DNA of 64,000 bases from 66-474 sp036759545 (lineage in GTDB: Bacteria > Pseudomonadota > Gammaproteobacteria > Xanthomonadales > Rhodanobacteraceae): positions 6,437 to 70,436 of the forward strand of contig DAIOUL010000004.1 of assembly GCA_036759545.1 (NCBI GenBank). The letters are read 5' to 3'. The translations under genes were made by a program, and so were the position numbers. Each line of letters begins with the position of its first letter. The first letter of the stretch is position 1. This document shows, piece after piece, positions 15,719-24,544 of the stretch. The notes under the pieces were generated by a model that worked only from the letters and a program-made list of their open reading frames with translations, did no database searches and was not told the DNA's origin.

Positions 15719-16657
15719 CTATTGTTGCAAAGGCTCAATCAGCTTCGACCAGAAGTGCTCCGCCGCGCCTTCGAGCCCTAATTTCTGCTCCCTGCCGTCA
15801 TACATGGAAAGAGAGGGAGTGAAGTAAAGATGCTGGTCGTCGTTGGCAACCGAGAGCATTCCGCTTGAGGTATTGTCCCGATCCAAATTGCTTGAGTAGT
15901 TGATGCCCTTGCCAAAAGGGCTCCTCAGCGAAATGCGGCATTGAGTAACAGATTTGCCCGCTTCGTAGACCTTTGCGGTGAAAGTCTCGGAATCGATTTC
16001 TCGATAACGACCCTCGAACTCCGGATTGCGTGCGGCCAGTTCCCGCAATGAGCCCTCAAAGTAACGTTTCATATAAGCGAACGCTTCTTCGATGAAGGCA
16101 TCCTTGTCTGCGTCGGAGAACCGCTTTCTCAGCGTCAGATTGCTAGATCGCGGTAGCTCTGGGTCGCTGGGCTGACGCGCGGACGTAGGTTGCAAGCTCA
16201 CCGGAGGCAATGGGGACGTCGCAGTTGCGGGCAAGGCGGCCCGAATCTCGGAGACCACGTCTTGCCATGCCTCGCTCTCATTCGGCCATTTGCTGATCGG
16301 CGTGCCGTCTTTGGGTACGGCTTTGAGTCGAGCCAGCGGGGAGTGCAGCCAGTCGCAGTGATCCAAGATGATTGGAATCACATGTGTCAGCCCTTGTTCT
16401 CGTCTCTCGAGCGCGCGCTTTATTTCGCGGGAATAGCAGTAATCAGAGGCCAAGAAGTCAGCGCTGACCAGCAAAAGCACGACGTCTGCCTGCTTGAGAT
16501 GCGTGTCGATTTCGTCGTCCAGCACCCCGCCGGCAGGAATCATCCGGTCATTCCAGGTTTCGATCAAACCATTGCGCTTCAGCATGGCCAGATGGACCTG
16601 AAGGCGATCCCGCATCGCTGCATCCTTATGCGAGTAGGACAAGAAAACTCTGTTCAT
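15719..16657 (-). CDS. TIR-domain protein coupled to the type ISP restriction enzyme
   Basis: 312 residues. Residues 1-140 form a TIR domain: first strand RVFLSYSHKD, then VLLLVSADFLASDYCYSREIKRALER with Glu78 at the position of the catalytic Glu of NAD-cleaving TIRs. A Pro/Ser-rich linker (142-172) leads to a C-terminal domain of about 140 residues (DADKDAFIEEAFAYMKRYFEGSLREL ... EGAAEHFWSKLIEPLQ) that I do not recognise; by analogy it may sense a trigger or mediate assembly. The start overlaps the stop of the restriction-modification gene by 4 bases (ATGA), so the two are coupled. Probable abortive-infection effector; NADase activity is inferred. Confidence 0.82.
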   Translation of the reverse strand: MNRVFLSYSHKDAAMRDRLQVHLAMLKRNGLIETWNDRMIPAGGVLDDEIDTHLKQADVVLLLVSADFLASDYCYSREIKRALERREQGLTHVIPIILDHCDWLHSPLARLKAVPKDGTPISKWPNESEAWQDVVSEIRAALPATATSPLPPVSLQPTSARQPSDPELPRSSNLTLRKRFSDADKDAFIEEAFAYMKRYFEGSLRELAARNPEFEGRYREIDSETFTAKVYEAGKSVTQCRISLRSPFGKGINYSSNLDRDNTSSGMLSVANDDQHLYFTPSLSMYDGREQKLGLEGAAEHFWSKLIEPLQQ

Positions 16658-19600
16658 GCGCTTGCCATCTCTTTCGAAGCCACTTCGAGGATTTCGAGTT
16701 TGGGAAGGCGGCGCACGATCTTCATGGTTTCAAGACTCACCGTGATCACGCGCAGGAACAGTTCCAGTGGGTAGCGCGGGTTGTGCATGGTTTCAATCGC
16801 CCAGTCGTTGGCGTCGTTGACGATGCCGCTGTCCTTGTCGGTTTTGACGCACTGGCGTTCGATCACCCAATCCAGCGCGGGCTTGCCGTTGACGACGTAA
16901 TCGTATGCTTCAGGCGGAATGCCGGTGACGGTGATCTTGCTGTTGTAGATGAGACGGGTCAGGTCTTTCTGGCCGTTGATCTTTGGCACTTTCACTTTCT
17001 CGACGCGGTAGTCGGCGTCGGTGAGCTTCTTACCACCGGTGTCCACCTTCGCGCCGGCATACATCGGCACGGTTTCATAGTTGAGATGCAGATCGGCGAG
17101 ATCGCGACCGGCCTTGCTGAAGGCCCAGAAGTCCTCGGCGGATTTCACGCGCGGAATGCGCGGCAGCTCCTTGGCAAGGTTGTCGGCGTAGCGCTCGCGG
17201 TAATCGGGCGAGTGCAGCAGGCCATATACGTAATAGAAGATGTCTTCCTTGCCGATCACCTCGCCCGGATACGCCGACTGGAAATGCTCAAGGCCTGCAT
17301 CGGTGATGGCGTCACGGCGAGCAGGCGCCTTGCTGAGTGCGGTCTGATCGAACAGACCGGGCGCGGTGTCGTTGCGGTCTGCTTGGGCGATTTCGTCATA
17401 AAGGTACAGCGGAAAGCATTGACCTTTTTCGATGAGATCGAGATTGGGAAGGGTGTCTGCGACCAGCACGGAGAACCCGCTTCTGTTGCCGACCCCCGCA
17501 ATGCAGATCGCGCGGTTCTTCATCTCCGCATTGGGAAAAATGCGCGGCATTTGCAAGACCATCTCGTTGAATTGCCGGTTGAAGTACAGCCACTGTTTCG
17601 TGAACGGGCGATATAGGCTTCTCACTAGGCAATCTGGTTCGAGCGCAAAGGTCCGACCGTTAGCCAATTGCTGTTTCAGGCCGCGTGTCCAACTGATCTT
17701 GGTCGGATCAGTGTCAATAAAATCATCGGCCTTCGCCTTGCGTGCCTTGCCGTCGAGCTCTGGGAATGTTCTTTCGAAGCGCCTCACCTCGTCGTTGTAG
17801 AACGCGATAGTGCGCGCCATATTGTTTTCGACGGCACCCTTGCTGGCGTTGTAGCACCAAGCATCGCGGTTCGTGACTACACCCAATGAAAAGTTATCGA
17901 ACAACCTTATGTCGTGGGATTTCTTATCGCCCAACGCGATGAACTTATTTAGGCTGTCGTCACGCTGGCGCAACCAATCGCCATGAGCGTCGGTTGTGAT
18001 GGGCCGCCAACGATCAGCCTTAGTGATGCCATCCACAGAACCGAATGCGGTCACGCGCTTAAGTTTTTCGCTGCGGCGTAAGTCATCACCGATATCGTGA
18101 TAGAAGATGCGGCCGCGTGTCGTTGCGCTCGGGTTTTTGACGAACACCGTCACAGCGATACCATTCATGCTGCCGCTTTCAAAGATGTTCTGCCCTTCCT
18201 TCGCGCGTCCTTTGCTAAGCATGTTTTTGCGAATGTCGCCACGAAGATCGAGCACATGAGTGCTCGTAAATTCCTCTACAAGGCATTTGCGCATGCCATC
18301 CATCGTCGGCTTTTGAATGAATCCTGAGCCTGATACGAAACCAATTACTCCCTGATTGCCGATACGATCACTGGCCCACCGGATGGCGCGCACATAACTG
18401 TTGTACTGCGATTTGGAGAGCGTAGCTTTCGACTTTTCACCATAGGTATTGCCAAGGCGACGATCTAGGTTTGGGTAGGCAACGTTCTGGTTGTTGTCGT
18501 TGGCGCTGTCCTGGCCTTCGGCATATGGCGGGTTCGCCACAATGACCCGGATATCTAATTTCTTCTGCCGCTTACGCCGCTTGCTGTTGTCCACCAGCAG
18601 CGCATCTACGAGATCATCCTTCTCGTACATCTGGAAGGTGTCGGTGAGGCAGATGCCTTCAAAAGGCACGTAATCGCCGCCGACGATCTCGTGATAGGTC
18701 GCCTCGATATTGATGGCCGCGATGTAGTAGGCCAGCAGAATGATTTCGTTGGCGTGTATTTCGTTCTTGTATTTGTACGGCAGGTCCTGCTTCGATATGA
18801 AACCCGATTGCAGCAGCCGGGTGATGAAGGTGCCGGTGCCGGTGAACGGATCGAGGATATGGACGTTGTGTTCGCCCAGACCCGTGCCGAACTCGGTAAT
18901 CAGAATGTGCTGCACGCTCTTGATGATGAAGTCCACCACTTCCACCGGCGTGTAGACGATGCCGAGGCGCTCTTTGAGCGTGGGAAACGCTTTGGCAAAA
19001 AAGTTGTTGTAGAGCTCGACTACGATCTTCTGCTTGCCTTCGGCGCTGTCGATGCCCTCCGCGCGCAGCTTCACGCTGTCGTAGAAGGCTTGCAGCGTGT
19101 CGGCCTCCTTGTCGAGGCGATGCTCGTGCAGCAGGTCGAGCACCTTCTGCATCGCTTTTGAAATCGGGTTGTTCCTGGCGAAACTGTGATCCTTGAACAG
19201 CGCCTCGAATACCGGTTGGGTGACGAGGTGCTGCGCCAGCATTTCGACAATTTCCGAATCGGTGACCTCGTCGTTGAGGTCGTCGCGCAGTTCGGCCGCG
19301 AGCTCATCGAATGCCTTGCGTTCCTTCTTGTTCTCCGGATTCTCCAGAATCGCCTTGATGCGGTCGATGTGGGTGTTGGCGATCTTGGCGATGTCATTGG
19401 CCCAGTCTTCCCAGTGGTGCCGGTTGCCGACCTTCTGCACCAGTTTGGCGTAGATGGCCTTTTCGATTTCGCCGATCTCGAATTCCATCGCCACCTGCTC
19501 GGGCGCCTGGTCCGTGACGGCTTGACCGATGGAATGACTGCCACGCGCTTTGGCGGCATGCAACTGACTGTTGCTGACCCGCAGGTTGGCGGCACGCTTC

Positions 19601-21629
19601 TGGATCTTGTCAGTGACGGCCACCACTTCCATTTTGGTGGTGTCCTTGCCGATCAAATCCAACTTGTTGACCATCGCATCGAAGCGATCGTCGTGCGAGC
19701 GCAACGCCTGCAAGACCTGCCAGACCACCTTGTAGGTGACATTGTCGTTGAGCGCTTCGTGCGGTTCCTTGCCGGCTGGAATCACTACCGGCAGGATGAT
19801 GTAGCCGCGCTGCTTGCCCGGCGCCTTGCGCATCACGCGGCCCACCGCTTGCACCACATCAACTTGAGAATTGCGCGGAGTGAGGAACAGCACCGCATCC
19901 AGCGCGGGCACGTCCACGCCTTCGGACAGGCAACGCACGTTGCTGAGCACGCGGCAAGTGTTTTCCGGCGTAGCGGCTTTCAACCAGTCGAGCTTGGCTT
20001 CCTTCTCGCTGGCGTTCATGCCGCCATCTACGTGCTCGGCTTCGCACTTGAGCTTGGCGGCGATTTCTTCCTCGGTGCCATCGGTGGCGGCGGTGCGCTG
20101 GTATTCCTCGACCACGGCCTGGAACATGCGCGCGATGTTCTTGGAGCCGACCTTGTGGGTTTTGGCCCCTTGCTTGGCTTCGATGACCTGGCAGAACGCG
20201 ACGGCACGCTGCATTGGATGATCGTCGTCCGGCAGGTGTTCGGTGAGACCCTGCTTTGACAGCGCCTTCCAGCAACCGACGATGCGCGCGGCATCGTCCA
20301 TCTTGAGATCGTTGTCGCTGCTGCCGAGCAGCTTCTGCAGGCGGCGATTGATGGCGGTTTCTTCCACCGCCAGCACGATAACCTTGTAGTCGGACAGCAG
20401 ATCGCGCTTGACCGCTTCGGAGAACGTGAGCGTGTACAGCGGCTTGCCGTAAACCCTCTCGTCATCCATCGAGGCGAGCACGACGTTGTCACGCTCGGCG
20501 CTGGCCTGGCGTGCTCGCTGTAGATGCGCGGGGTGGCGGTCATGTAAAGGCGCTTGGCCGCCTTGATGAAATCGGCGTCATGCACCTTGACGAAATGGCT
20601 TTCGTCCTGATCCTGGAATGTGGCACCGGTAGTGCGGTGGGCTTCGTCGCAGATGATGAGGTCGAAAGCGGCGAGGCCGCATTGCTTTTGCGCTTCACTG
20701 ACGACATCGATGGAGTGGTAAGTCGAGAACACCACTTCCATGTGGTTGTCGTCGTGGCGCTTGATCATTTCGGCTGCGAGATGCTTGCCGTCCGTCGTGG
20801 CCGGGTATTGCAGCTCGTGGCTGAGCATTTCGAAGTCATCGTCGCCGCGTTTCTTGCCGACGTCGCTGTCCGAACACACGGCGAAGCTGTGTAGCGGAAT
20901 GCCGCTTTCCTGCGTCCATTCGGTCAACGCCTGCGAAAGCAACGCGAGACTGGGCATCAGGAAGAGAACACGGCCGCCCTTGCCGGCAAGCTTCTCGGCG
21001 ATCTTTAGCGCGACGAACGTCTTGCCGGTACCGCAGGCCATGATCAGCTTGCCGCGGTCGGCCTTGGCAAGCCCTTCTTCCACCGCAGCCAGCGCTGATT
21101 TCTGGTGCGGACGAAGCTGTTTCTGCGGTTTCAGTACGGGCTTGGCGTCAGGCTGATATTTCGACCAGTCGATTTGACTGGCTTCGAGGTCGTGCAGGGT
21201 GACGAGGCTGATGGGCGTCTTCTGGTTTTGCAGCGCCTCGCGCAGGTGGCCGGTGCTGCGAGTTGCGGTAAGGAAGATCAGGCCGTGCGCGAAGTGTTTG
21301 CGGCCGGATGCAGTGAGGAAGGTGGCGAAGTCGCCGAGTTTTAGAACGGCGTCTTCGGCGTAGAACTTTGCCTGGATCGCGTGCAGCTCGCCAGTTGCCG
21401 TTTCGGCGACGAGGTCAATGCCCGCATCGGAGCCGATGTTGCCCAACCCGCGCTTTGCGGCTTCCGCGCGCCACTCGCCCCACAGCCAGACTTTGCGATC
21501 GTAGAGATCGACGTAATAGGGTTCGTTCTGCAGGTAGGCCTTTACCAACCGTTCGAAGTAGTTGCCTTTTTCGCGTTCGGTTTTGAACGAAGTGCGAAAT
21601 GTATCCAGCAAATGGGCGAGTGCAGACAT
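16654..21629 (-). pseudogene. Type ISP restriction-modification enzyme (nuclease-helicase-methylase), frameshifted
   Basis: A single polypeptide of about 1658 residues, if one base is restored. Order: Mrr-like nuclease (GSDAGIDLV with Asp72; Q86-A-K88), superfamily 2 helicase (Walker A ACGTGKT near 198, CDEAH near 327, MTATPR near 363, motif VI QAVGRVMR), a linker, a gamma-class N6-adenine methylase (DPFTGTGTF, bases 18826-18852; NPPY, bases 18523-18534), then a target-recognition region. This matches LlaGI/LlaBIII. The reading frame shifts near 20514: IYSE continues correctly only in the next frame (ARQASAERDNVVLASMDDERVYG), consistent with loss of one base in GAG-GCA. Either a sequencing error or a genuine inactivation. 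Visibly AT-richer stretches (about 17.4-18.7 kb) suggest horizontal acquisition. Coupled to the TIR gene. Confidence 0.85.
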
Positions 21630-21788
21630 GAGTCCCCTACTTCGTGATGCATCGAGCCAGCTCGCAGGTCGCTAGGCGACCGTCGCTGTTCTGCCAACCG
21701 AGTTGTTTCAGAAACGGCAAGGCGCGTCCCCTGTTCGCGTGCCAGCAAGGTTAGCGCAAGGCGGCGGGATCGCCAAAGGCGACCGAGC
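21630..21788. other. Intergenic region upstream of the restriction-modification gene
   Basis: 159 bases between the start of the type ISP gene and the stop of mazF. It should contain the promoter of the restriction-modification/TIR unit. No convincing -35/-10 pair, operator palindrome or C-protein box was recognised. Confidence 0.5.
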
Positions 21789-22136
21789 TCACTCCAATAT
21801 CGACCGCACTGCATCCAGCGCTTCTTCGACCAGCGCGGGTGTCGCCTTTTCGATACGTTTGAAAGTACGGGCGCGCGCGTCGATGGTGCGGGTCTGGTCG
21901 CACAGCACGACGCCTTGCGTTTTTGTGCCACTGCCCATCAATGTCACGCTGAAACCGGTTTCGCGCGATGCGGTGCCGCCTTGCGTGATCGGCGCGACCA
22001 GCAGCAGACCCGAGGCGCGGTTGAACGCATCCGCGGACAGCACGAGCACCGGACGGGTGCCGCGGATTTCATGGCCCTTGGTCGGATCGAGGCTCAGATC
22101 GAGGATGTCGCCGCGCGCGGGAATTCCACGACTCAC
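21789..22136 (-). CDS. mazF: MazF/PemK-family endoribonuclease toxin
   Basis: 115 residues from GTG 22134-22136, which overlaps the antitoxin stop by 4 bases. The MazF/PemK opening RGDILDLSLDPTKGHEIRGTRPVLVLSADAFNRASGLLLVAPIT contains the conserved strand plus the Arg of the RG(T)RP motif; SGTKTQGVVLCDQTRTID carries the usual Thr/Ser and Gln-Thr-Arg segment near the active site. Expected to cleave mRNA at a short sequence. An ATG at 22190 in frame is Arg-rich and would overlap the antitoxin extensively, so was not used. Confidence 0.9.
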   Translation of the reverse strand: MSRGIPARGDILDLSLDPTKGHEIRGTRPVLVLSADAFNRASGLLLVAPITQGGTASRETGFSVTLMGSGTKTQGVVLCDQTRTIDARARTFKRIEKATPALVEEALDAVRSILE

Positions 22137-22384
22137 AGCAGTTCGCGCCCGATAGGACGATCGCGCAGCGATGCGTCGTCGCGATGCCATTTGGCCGGGG
22201 ACTTCGGACTTGCAGCGAGACGATCTGCCAGCGTGCGGCGCGCGGGTGTCACCGAAAGTGTGCGGCCCTCGAGTTCCAATTCGACCACCGAGCCGGCTTC
22301 GACCGCCATGGATTTGGCGATGCTCTTCGGAATGGAAAGGATGATCGAACCGCCGGACTGGCGAAGGGTGGCATCACAAGACAT
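22133..22384 (-). CDS. mazE: MazE-type AbrB-fold antitoxin
   Basis: 83 residues. The AbrB/MazE swapped-hairpin motif is ATLRQSGGSIILSIPKSIAKSMAVEAGSVVELELEGRTLSVTP. The acidic and aromatic C-terminal tail, which inserts into MazF in known complexes, follows. GAGGTG lies 5 bases before the ATG. First gene of the mazEF pair, next to an 18-base palindromic operator. Confidence 0.92.
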   Translation of the reverse strand: MSCDATLRQSGGSIILSIPKSIAKSMAVEAGSVVELELEGRTLSVTPARRTLADRLAASPKSPAKWHRDDASLRDRPIGRELL

Positions 22385-22397
22385 GTCCGCACCTCAT

Positions 22398-22415
22398 GTT
22401 TTACTGGAGTAAAAC
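22398..22415 (-). promoter_or_regulatory. Operator palindrome of mazEF
   Basis: Perfect inverted repeat GTTTTACT-N2-AGTAAAAC located 13 bases upstream of the mazE ATG (22384). Its position and symmetry suit autoregulation by MazE or the MazEF complex. The minus-strand TAAAAC may double as a -10 element; no good -35 is visible. Confidence 0.7.
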
Positions 22416-22454
22416 ACTAGCAGGTGGCACGCGGCATGACAAGCAGAGCAAAAA

Positions 22455-22493
22455 CTGGATTCCGGTTCGGCCCTGCGGGCCGCCCGGAATGAC
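22455..22493. repeat. REP-like palindrome R2
   Basis: CTGGATTCCGG, a GC-rich inner hairpin (GGCCCTGCGGGCC) and CCGGAATGAC. Reverse orientation relative to R1 and R3. It lies between purA (stop 22536) and mazE, where it might also act as a transcription barrier. Confidence 0.75.
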
Positions 22494-22535
22494 GAGCAAG
22501 AGTAAAGGGCCTGATCCGTGGGTCGATGACAGCAC

Positions 22536-23983
22536 TTACGCAAACGGATCGCGCAGCACGATATTGGCGTCGCGGTCGGGGCCGGTCGAAACGATCGCGA
22601 GCGGGCAGCCGGCGAGTTCTTCCAGCGCGCGCAGATACGCGCGCGCGGCGGGGGGAAGTTTTTCCCATTCGGTGATGCCGTGGGTTTCTTCCTGCCAGCC
22701 GGGAAATTCCAGGTACACCGGCGTGCATTCCTTCCAGCCTTCCGCGTCCAGCGGCGCGTACTCGGTGCGCTTGCCGCGGTATTCGTAGGCGATGCACACC
22801 TTCAGTTTCTCCATGCCGTCGAGCACGTCGAGCTTGGTGATGCACAGGCCGGAGATGCCGTTGATCAGCACCGCGCGCTTCAACGCGACGATGTCCATCC
22901 AGCCGCAGCGGCGCGGGCGTCCGGTGGAGGCACCGAATTCGTCGCCGCGCTTGCGGATATGCGCGCCGATGTCGTCGTCGAGTTCGGTCGGGAACGGGCC
23001 GCCGCCGACGCGCGTGGCGTAGGCTTTCGCGATGCCGAGCACGTAGTCGATGTAATCGGCGCCCACGCCGGCGCCGGCCAGCGCGCCACCCGTGGTGGTA
23101 TTCGACGAAGTGACATACGGATAAGTGCCGTGGTCGATGTCCAGCAACGCGCCCTGCGCGCCTTCGAACAGCACGCGCTCGCCGTTGCGGCGCAAGTCGT
23201 GCAGGATGCCGGCGACATCGGACTTCATCGGCTCGACGTATTCGCCGAATTCAACGGCTTCGTCCAGCGTTTTTTGATAGTCCACCGCATCGGCATTGAG
23301 ATACTTCGTCAAAACGAAATTGTGGTAATCCAGCACTTCGCGCAGTTTTTCCGCAAGTTCATCCGGATAGCTCAAATCCGCCACGCGCACGCCGCGGCGC
23401 GCGACCTTGTCTTCATACGCCGGACCGATGCCGCGGCCGGTGGTGCCAATCGCGCCCTTGCCCGCCGCCTTCTCGCGCGCCTGATCGAGCGCGATGTGGT
23501 ACGGCATGATCAATGGCGTCGCCGGAGAAATCTTCAGGCGCGAACGCACTTCCACGCCGCTCGCTTCCAGTTCGCCGATCTCCTGTTTCAGCGCCGCGGG
23601 CGAGAGCACCACGCCGTTGCCGATCAGGCACAGCGCGCCTTCGCGCAGGATGCCNNNNNNNNNNNNNNNNNNNNNNNNNNNNNNNNNNNNNNNNNNNNNN
23701 NNNNNNNNNNNNNNNNNNNNNNNNNNNNNNNNNNNNNNNNNNNNNNNNNNNNNNGCGAGAGCACCACGCCGTTGCCGATCAGGCACAGCGCGCCTTCGCG
23801 CAGGATGCCCGATGGAATCAAGTGCAAAACCGTCTTCTTGCCCTTGATCACCAGGGTGTGGCCGGCGTTGTGGCCGCCCTGGAAACGCACCACCGCGCCG
23901 ATGTCCTGTGTCAGCAGGTCGACGATCTTGCCCTTGCCTTCGTCGCCCCATTGGGCTCCGAGAATCACGACTGATTGACCCAT
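22536..23983 (-). CDS. purA: Adenylosuccinate synthetase, interrupted by a scaffold gap
   Basis: Catalyses GTP-dependent joining of IMP and aspartate in AMP synthesis. The start MGQSVVILGAQWGDEGKGK (P-loop GDEGKGK) is at ATG 23981-23983. RFQGGHNAGHT, GTTGRGIGPAYEDK, GVGPDYI-like GVGADYIDYVLGIAKAY and STGPDRD follow in order. A run of 100 N (23655-23754) interrupts the frame. The 55 bases before the gap (23600-23654) are identical to the 55 after it (23755-23809). Merging them and deleting the Ns gives exactly 1293 bases, an uninterrupted 430-residue protein, the usual PurA length. Thus the gene is intact and the gap is an assembly artefact. Confidence 0.96.
23655..23754. other. Assembly gap (100 N) with duplicated 55-base flanks
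   Basis: Exactly 100 unknown bases. The same 55-base sequence ends the left contig and begins the right contig, so the contigs overlap and were not merged. The true gap length is minus 55. Confidence 0.97.
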
Positions 23984-24042
23984 TTGTACTTTCCCAGATT
24001 GATTCAATAGCTGTTTGTTACGGAACCGAATTGCTTTTGCTC

Positions 24043-24069
24043 GTCATTCCGGCGCAGGCCGGAATCCAG
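24043..24069. repeat. REP-like palindrome R3
   Basis: GTCATTCCGG-CGCAGG-CCGGAATCCAG, nearly identical to R1. It lies in the 185-base gap between purA and the GIY-YIG gene. Confidence 0.8.
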
Positions 24070-24131
24070 TTGTGACGGCGCCACGACTGCCCGAGATCTC
24101 CACATTTGCGAATAACTTACCGTCCCTGGCT

Positions 24132-24164
24132 CTGGATCCCCGGCCATCCGTGGCCGGGATGACG
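24132..24164. repeat. REP-like palindrome R4, downstream flank of the GIY-YIG gene
   Basis: CTGGATCCCCGGCC, a 7-base loop, then GGCCGGGATGACG. Same orientation and near-identical arms as R5 at 24507-24539; the two bracket the GIY-YIG gene. Confidence 0.8.
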
Positions 24165-24168
24165 TCAA

Positions 24169-24498
24169 TCAGGAGATTCCCAGGAGCGACGGATACAAAT
24201 CATTCCATTCCGGATTTTCGTCTTCGATCAATCGCAACTTCCAACCGCGATTCCATTCCTTCAACGCCTTCTCGCGCATGATCGCCGATTCCATCGTTTC
24301 ATGTAGTTCGTACCAGACCAGCAGATGGATTTTGTATTGTCTGGTGAACCCTTCAACAAGATCATTCTTGTGTTCCCAGACTCGCTTGATCGGATCTGAG
24401 GTCACGCCGATATACAACGTGCCATTGCGTTTGCTGGCGAGGATGTAAACGCAGGGTTGACGCTCTCTCACGTACTTGATCCACGTGACGGTTGCCAT
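24169..24498 (-). CDS. GIY-YIG domain endonuclease-like protein
   Basis: 109 residues from ATG 24496-24498; a GTG at 24471 starts even closer to the domain and is also plausible. The GIY-YIG core appears as CVYILASKRNGTLYIGVTSDPIKRVWEHKND, with Tyr in VYI and YIG, the conserved Arg in KRVWEHK and a Glu in ESAIMREKALKEWNRGWK. These small UPF0213/YhbQ-like proteins have the nuclease fold of UvrC and homing enzymes; their biological role is unclear. Bracketed on both sides by the same REP-like palindrome, in the gap between hflC and purA where relatives often have no gene. Confidence 0.88.
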   Translation of the reverse strand: MATVTWIKYVRERQPCVYILASKRNGTLYIGVTSDPIKRVWEHKNDLVEGFTRQYKIHLLVWYELHETMESAIMREKALKEWNRGWKLRLIEDENPEWNDLYPSLLGIS

Positions 24499-24506
24499 CC
24501 ATGGCA

Positions 24507-24539
24507 CTGGATCCCGGCCAATCCATGGCCGGGATGACG
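24507..24539. repeat. REP-like palindrome R5, upstream flank of the GIY-YIG gene
   Basis: CTGGATCCCGGCCA, short loop, TGGCCGGGATGACG. Direct-orientation partner of R4. It ends just before the hflC stop codon at 24545. Confidence 0.8.
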
Positions 24540-24544
24540 GTGCT

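Noticed and set aside
20509..20520. Programmed ribosomal frameshift in the type ISP gene
   Set aside because: No slippery heptamer or downstream stimulatory structure is apparent, and type ISP enzymes are normally encoded in one frame; a deletion or sequencing error is simpler.
23600..23809. Tandem duplication within purA
   Set aside because: The repeat is exactly the sequence at both edges of an N-run and merging gives a full-length PurA, so it is an assembly overlap.
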